A stretch of 64,000 bases of DNA, from the NCBI GenBank assembly GCA_958450325.1, contig OY288241.1:54942078-55006077 (forward strand), read 5' to 3'. This document shows positions 58,932 through 64,000 of this stretch, in pieces. The notes below the pieces were generated by a model. That model ran no database searches. It was not told the DNA's origin and saw only the letters and a list, made by a program, of their open reading frames with translations. This DNA is from Agrostemma githago. Taxonomy: Eukaryota > Streptophyta > Magnoliopsida > Caryophyllales > Caryophyllaceae. Both the position numbers and the translations under genes were made by a program. Position 1 is the first letter of the stretch, and the number at the start of each line of letters is the position of its first letter.

Positions 58932-61900
58932 CTAGGGAGGACCGCTAGAGGCTGCAGCTACAGCCAGCACAAGCTCACCGAGGTCATCATCCAAACCTAG
59001 GTCCCCCAGATCAAAAGTGGGAGACTCGATACAACTCATACCCGTCAGCATATCCACGGTAGCCGTCTCGGGAATCTCTCTAGAAGGATCAATATCCTCG
59101 GTAGCGCCCGTAGCCTGACCCTCAACCTCTCTCTCCACCTCAACCCCAAACCTAGCTTCACCCTGCGTCGAGGTCTCACCCCGAGCTCGAGCCAGCTGCT
59201 CCTTAAGTTCAGCAATCTCTTCGTCCTGAGATCGCAAAGTTTTCCGCAGACTCACCTCAGTCTCCTTGAGTTCGGTCACCCGCCTCTCCAACTGCCCTAC
59301 CATGTCCGGAAATCCTGCAAACACAACTACCCCTTAGGAAAAGACACAACCAGCCTAGAAAAGCATCCCTGGGAAGACACTACTTATCGATCAAGGTCCC
59401 GATGTATCACAGGAAGAGGCACCAACCGTCCTCGATGCATAGGCTCGGAAACAGTTGACAGCCTGCCATAACCGCTGGTGAGAAGCGGACGAAACCTGAA
59501 AAATGAACCAAACAAGTTAGCCAATGAAGCCTAACCTTTAAAGCCAAGTTCACGTTGAAATCCTAATAACTTACCCGGTACACCCAGTCGCGCCACTCCA
59601 TCCCGGCCTCCATCTTCTCCGCAGAACAAGGGGGAAGAAGCTCTGTAAAGGTCACCCCAACCACGTCAACCATGAGCAGTGTCAAAGGGAAGTCTGGGGG
59701 CTGAACGACATCAGCTGCGTCGGCCAGCTGAAGAGAAAGCAAATCATTCAAAACATAAACAGACACAAAACCATGAAACAAAAGCAAACAAAAACCAAAT
59801 ACTCACCACGAGGCGGTGGCAAGCTAGCCGCTGGCAGACGTGAGACACGTAGGAGGCACCAGTAACGCCTCACCTACCTCTCCATCCCTATCCTCATAGG
59901 CCTCGGCAGTAGTCGGCGACCTAAACATGGTCCGGGGAGGATCAACCGGCACCCTGAACTCATCATATAAGCACTGACACACCAACCTCTCGCTCAGGTA
60001 CCACACCGGGCGAAACAGCGCAGAAAGAAGCATCCTCTTGTAACTCCTGGGCCTCAACTCTGCCTTCACGTACTCGGGCAAACCCTCGTAGTCGGCCCAA
60101 GGACGGGCCACGAACTGCCTAAACAAGCCTACATCTTAAAACTTCTAACCTTGGGGGTTATCTAAGAAAGCAAACGGTAAGAAGAAAAACTTACATCCTC
60201 GAGGCGCAGCTGGTTCACCAGCACGTTCTCTGTCGAGTAGTTGCTCGTCGTAGTCTTGGTCTGAGCCAACCTCCACTCAATTCCAGCCAAAAACTTAGCC
60301 GGGCGAAAGGGCACCGTCTTGGGTGCCAAACGTGGGAAATAGAAATAGATCCAAGCCTGCAAAGCCCGAGACACCGTCAACAAAACCAAACCGAGCTAAA
60401 CAAAATCCTGAAACCAAATATGAAGCCAATAGATTACCTCTAGTACGAGACCTGGACCCACAATGGGTATAGTAGACCTAGAGTCCACCCTCTACGTCCC
60501 AACTGACCCAAGTCAGCCAGGAAAGGCAAAATTCTAGTGCTAAACCTCTCGCCTCTATCCGAGAAGTGGGTCGACCCTAGGAAGTACCACAACCACAGAC
60601 ATGCGTCCTATAGTGCCGTGTTGGGCACTCGACCCTCTAAAACCGCCAACCTCTCAAAGTGTCGGTGATATATGAACTCACTAAAGCATGGGGTGTATTG
60701 TAAGCCGAAGGCTCTAAACAGTCTCCGATCCAACCCCTGACCTCATCACTATCTAATCTAGGGCCCTTCGGAGCCACCTGATCATCTCGGGACCCCAAGG
60801 CATGCCCGTAATAACCCCAAAGTCCTCCAAAGTCATGCCGACCTCTCCAAACGACATATGAAATGTTGAGGTCGTGTCGTGAAAGCGATCCACCATCGCT
60901 CTAATCACCATTAGGTTGCACTTAGTCTTGCAACCTACCAAACGGACCTAATGTCCGACCAAGCGGCACAAAGTCGTCCCCATGATTATCTCCTTAGCCT
61001 CGGGGCTAAGCATCTGCGCATAAATCTCCAAGCATGTCGTAAAGCCCGAGAAGGTCCTCATCAGACCTGGGGGCTTCAAAATGGGACGATACAAGCATAA
61101 ATAAACGAGCTAGCATAAACCAAAGTCAAAACCTGAGCCAATAACATGAATCGAGGCACTCACTTGGCCGTTTGCGACACGGCTGGATACGTGTAAGTCC
61201 GGACGTAGCAATAATTGCTGACTGTCTCCTCTCCCTAATCAACAGGCCTAGGGATGTGTGTCCTCTTGGCAGCTGTCATGGGCAATCTACGCTTTGTGAC
61301 CCGATTGAAACCGGCCTCATCCACGGCTTCCGGCTCAAGGCGCTGCGAAGGAACACTCCGTTGCCTCTTACGAGCCATCCGGGGAGTCAGCGAGATTGAT
61401 CCGGTAGCCTCACCGCTAGAACCAGCCGTAGGGACTCCCTCGGGATGTCATGTACCATCTCCGGCTGCAAAATAAGGCGAAAGACGCACCTCGGGTCAGG
61501 ATAACCCAAACAGGTCAAAATAAGCTCAAAATTTTGGATAGCGATATCAAAATTCCGAAAGACCCACTAGCACCCATTTATGACCCTGATCACAATAAAA
61601 GTGGTTTCGAGAAAATCTGGCATCGTTACGATATCATTTGGTCCGTCGTAAGTTTCACAAACTCACACAGAATGATCGAGAGTGCATTTTGACTTACAAA
61701 AATCAACATGTGAGCTACCCATAACACCATGAGCGGTAATTGAGCAAGGTTACAAGAGTCAAGTATGGGAATGAATGGGAAATCAAACCCTAAACCCTAG
61801 AATTTCAACTTTTACCTAAAGGAGCCATTAAAGCACCTCCAAGCTTCATCTCAAGCTAATAACTACACTATCAAGCTCTACTCTATCCTAATTCAACGAC

Positions 61901-62041
61901 GGGATCAAGATTAAACATCGAAACTTAGCAAAAAAAAATGCCCAAATCGATTTTAGGGTTTAAGCAAAATCGATCCACAACTTCACCAATCAAGCACAAA
62001 CGACAATAGGTGAATAAGGAGCACTTACCCGGAGTCGACAT
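58932..62041 (-). pseudogene. Antisense plant-mobile-domain (PMD) gene with introns
   Basis: A split minus-strand gene follows plant splice rules. A 13 nt first exon (ATG at 62041) is followed by GTAAGT. Further exons, estimated from consensus donors and acceptors: 61164-61464, 60438-61066, 60195-60356, 59807-60114, 59575-59727, about 59430-59495, and 58932-59314. Exon 3 encodes the PMD signature (VDRFHDTTSTFHMSFGEVG, MTLEDFGVITGMPWG) and a YFLGSTHFSDRGERFSTR block. Exon 4 reads AWIYFYFPRLAP. The last exon is a coiled coil (QLERRVTELKETEVSLRK...) with an acidic tail. Exons 4 and 6 are exact codon multiples. Stops (two in exon 2, one in exon 3) and phase slips show decay. PMD proteins are transposon-derived or captured; the function in the element is unknown. 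Confidence 0.7.
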
Positions 62042-62820
62042 GATCGAATGTGACAAAAATTGAGTCAGTAATCGGTTGAGCAAAGTCGAAAGTGCGAGGT
62101 TGGGATGATAAGAGTCGCACGTTTGATTTTTGGGATGAATGAATCGTCCCCCTTCTTCCTTCGCAGCCTTTAAACGAATCAGGGAGTCAAAACCCAAAAC
62201 GACTCAGCGCGGAAGTCCGACTCTTAGAGCGCTGAGGGCGGGGCAACTGAGTTTCGAAGCGCTCCAAAACCCGCGCCTGATCTCGCAGCCTAAAACTAGA
62301 ACAAGAATAACCCAGACGCAATACTCAATGCCCACGAGACGCACGCCCACGTACTAAACAAAATAAGCAAGGACGGGACAATTTATTTCTCCCCAGCAGA
62401 TTAAGCAAACCTTAATACCCTTTCTAACAGGATAATTAAAGACAATCTACCTCCCCCAGAGCAGTGAGAACGAAATCTCCAGCTAGTACGACAACTCGTA
62501 CTAAAACCCATGACAACCCAAATACACTATCTAAGCAGAGCACCTCCGAAGCCGGCGCAGCTCGTCGTTCAAAACCATCAAAATCCTCAGCGGCACCCAC
62601 TAACTCGGAATGACCAAAATTCAAGCACAAATCCATTATCCTAGCAGGTCCCTAAGCACCCAATTCACATCCCCAGAGGAGCTCCCAAAGCAAAACGCAA
62701 ACTCAAGAACCAATGCAAACACCATTATGCACTCGCCAAGAGTTTACGCGACAACCTTAACAAGAATCCAAACCAAAACTATCACCAAGCCTAAACAATC
62801 ACTCACCTGAGCAAAAGTCT
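62042..62820. other. Upstream side of the antisense PMD gene, no further gene
   Basis: Short open frames on both strands have no recognisable motif. This would hold the promoter of the antisense gene; no convincing TATA box is seen. Confidence 0.4.
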
Positions 62821-63440
62821 AGGGATAGTCGGAAACTATCTCAAAAAAAGCAATAGGCTAGAGACAGTCGGAAACTGTCTCGAAGAAAGCAATAGACCAG
62901 GGATAGTCAAAAATTATCCCAAAGAAAGCAATAGGCCAGAGACAGTCAGAAACTGTCTCGAAGAAAGCAATAGACCAGGGATAGTTGGAAACTATCCCAA
63001 AGAAAGCAATAGGCCAGAGACAGTCGAAAATTTTCTCAAAGAAAGCAATAGACCAGGGATAGTTGGAAACTATCCCAAAGAAAGCAATAGGCCAGAAATA
63101 GTCGGAAACTATCTCGAGGAAAGCAATAGACCAGGGATAGTCAGAAACTATCCCAAAGAAAGAAATAGGCCAGAGACAGTCGAAAACTGTCTCGAAGAAA
63201 GCAATAGTCCAGAGATAGTCGGAAACTATCTCGAAGAAAGCAATAGTCCAGGGATAGTCGGAAACTATCCCAAAGAAAGCAATAGGCCAGAGACAGTCGG
63301 AAACTGTCTCGAAGAAAGTAATAGTCCAGAGAAAGATGGAAACTATCTCGAAGAAAGCAATAGTCCAGGGATAGTCGGAAACTATCCCAAAGAAAGCAAA
63401 AGACCAGGAAGAAAGCAAAAGGCCAGAGATAATCGGAAAC
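62821..63440 (+). repeat. 39 bp tandem array, about 16 units, each a hairpin
   Basis: Unit: an 8 bp stem half, a 5 nt loop (mostly CGGAA), the complementary half, then AAAGAAAGCAATAGRCC. Two main stem versions alternate (GGGATAGT with ACTATCCC, GAGACAGT with ACTGTCTC), and a third (GAGATAGT with ACTATCTC) appears later. Since 39 is a multiple of three, a 186-codon open frame on the minus strand results, which is a shadow. Tat-lineage elements are known to carry variable tandem arrays in this position before the 3' LTR. Confidence 0.92.
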
Positions 63441-63859
63441 TATCTCAAAGAAAGACCAGGAATAGATAGAATCCTATACCAAAGAATTTAAACCTAAAAC
63501 CAACACAGCCACCCGAGAGGAATAAATCTGATTTAATACGACCACCCGCCAAGGGATTAAACCAGGACTAAATCACTCATTAAAGACTCAAACAAAATAT
63601 CCATGTCAAAGACCAAAACACCAACCAACATTAAACAACCCAAGGCAAGACAAGCAAGCCCGGACCTAAGCTCCAACAGGCAACCGCAGGCAGGGAGGTC
63701 AGGTATGATATCTAATCCTTGGCTGACGAGCCTCAACACGTAGTCCAACGGACTTAAAATGACCCTAGCGGACAGCCACCAGGTAGTAATCTTCGATTGA
63801 CCTGGGTGGCTATGCTTTAACTTTTGCCTTGTCCAAACCTCAGTCAAAGTGAGGACTTT
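63441..63859 (+). other. End of the Tat-like interior with probable polypurine tract
   Basis: No gene is recognised. The last 15 bases (AAAGTGAGGACTTT) are partly purine and precede the LTR start, so they are a plausible but unproven polypurine tract. Confidence 0.45.
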
Positions 63860-64000
63860 TGTAGACACTCAGATTCTGACCTGGTGGCTGGAGGAGCACC
63901 CGACAAACACCCGATGATGATCAGACTGCAACACGACAAGATTTCACGATGTTTTAGATAATTTTTCTATAGAACAGATCAAATAATTACTTGAAAAAAT
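63860..64000 (+). repeat. Start of the 3' LTR of the Tat-like element
   Basis: TGTAGACACTCAGATTCTG matches the 15785 LTR start, and similarity continues to the window end with about 18 differences over 140 bp. The LTR runs off the window. Confidence 0.8.

Larger units (their letters stand above)
15785..64000 (+). mobile_element. Old Ty3/gypsy Tat-like element, opened by nested insertions; continues past window
   Basis: The 5' LTR start at 15785 and a related LTR start at 63860 lie in the same orientation and enclose, in order, a primer-site motif, leader, gag remains, archaeal-type RNase H, integrase, antisense genes and a tandem array. That order and the antisense extra ORFs are known for the Tat lineage. 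Removing the nested elements leaves about 12 kb of interior. Coding logic crosses the insertion sites: the gag frame before 23965 resumes after 39634, and the antisense DUF7745-like gene resumes across the Athila-like element. RT and protease are missing. The two LTR starts differ by about 12% over 140 bp by eye, so the element is old. That both LTRs belong to one insertion is inference. Confidence 0.7.

Noticed and set aside
62858..63418. 186-codon minus-strand ORF with a 13-residue repeat
   Set aside because: It is open only because the 39 bp tandem unit has no stop in that frame. No start context or homology.
62821..63440. CRISPR-like appearance of regularly spaced hairpins
   Set aside because: Spacers are not unique but part of the repeat, the genome is a plant, and no cas genes are present. 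It is a tandem repeat.

Overview
The window looks like a repeat-dense, intergenic piece of a large flowering-plant (eudicot-type) nuclear genome. I found no convincing single-copy host gene, tRNA or rRNA gene. Nearly everything from 9 kb onward, and most of the first 7 kb, is LTR retrotransposon. The species cannot be fixed from this sequence.

Layout. (1) 1-7427: two roughly 300 bp arms in inverted orientation bracket a decayed Copia element on the minus strand (gag, protease, integrase, RT and RNase H, one LTR, tRNA-Met primer site). (2) 9176-14131: a small non-autonomous Copia-type element with paired LTRs and a TTCCA target duplication. Its interior carries a 2.9 kb solo LTR (10309-13208, duplication CAACC). 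(3) 14581-15240: another solo LTR (duplication GCAAG), inserted into a roughly 160 bp tandem repeat. (4) 15785 to the window end: one old Ty3/gypsy element of Tat type on the plus strand. It has a 2.1 kb 5' LTR, leader, broken gag, RNase H and integrase, two antisense genes downstream of integrase, a 39 bp tandem array, and the start of the 3' LTR at 63860.

The Tat-like element was torn open by later insertions: a 4.0 kb solo LTR (18733-22730, duplication AAAAT); a coding-free element with 3.6 kb LTRs (from 23965, target CGACA), itself hit by a solo LTR (27614-31073, duplication ATTGT) and then tandemly duplicated, the second copy now being a solo LTR (35998-39629); and an Athila-type gypsy element on the minus strand (43426-57545) with gag-pol and a third ORF.

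The 2.9-4.0 kb LTR family starting TGTAACACCC and ending GGGGATTACA occurs six times. Four of the six copies are solo LTRs with 5 bp duplications, so LTR-LTR recombination has been frequent here. The nesting gives a relative time order: Tat-like oldest (LTR starts differ by roughly 12% by eye), Athila-like intermediate (roughly 5% over the stretch compared), large-LTR element youngest (roughly 1.5-2%).

The most interesting signals are: an intron-bearing plant-mobile-domain gene lying antisense inside the Tat element; a 39 bp repeat array whose units form hairpins with compensating stem changes; comparable compensated palindromes and stem-loops in the Athila element; and the reconstructable two-step history (tandem duplication, then solo-LTR formation) of the large-LTR element. 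All divergences are hand counts.
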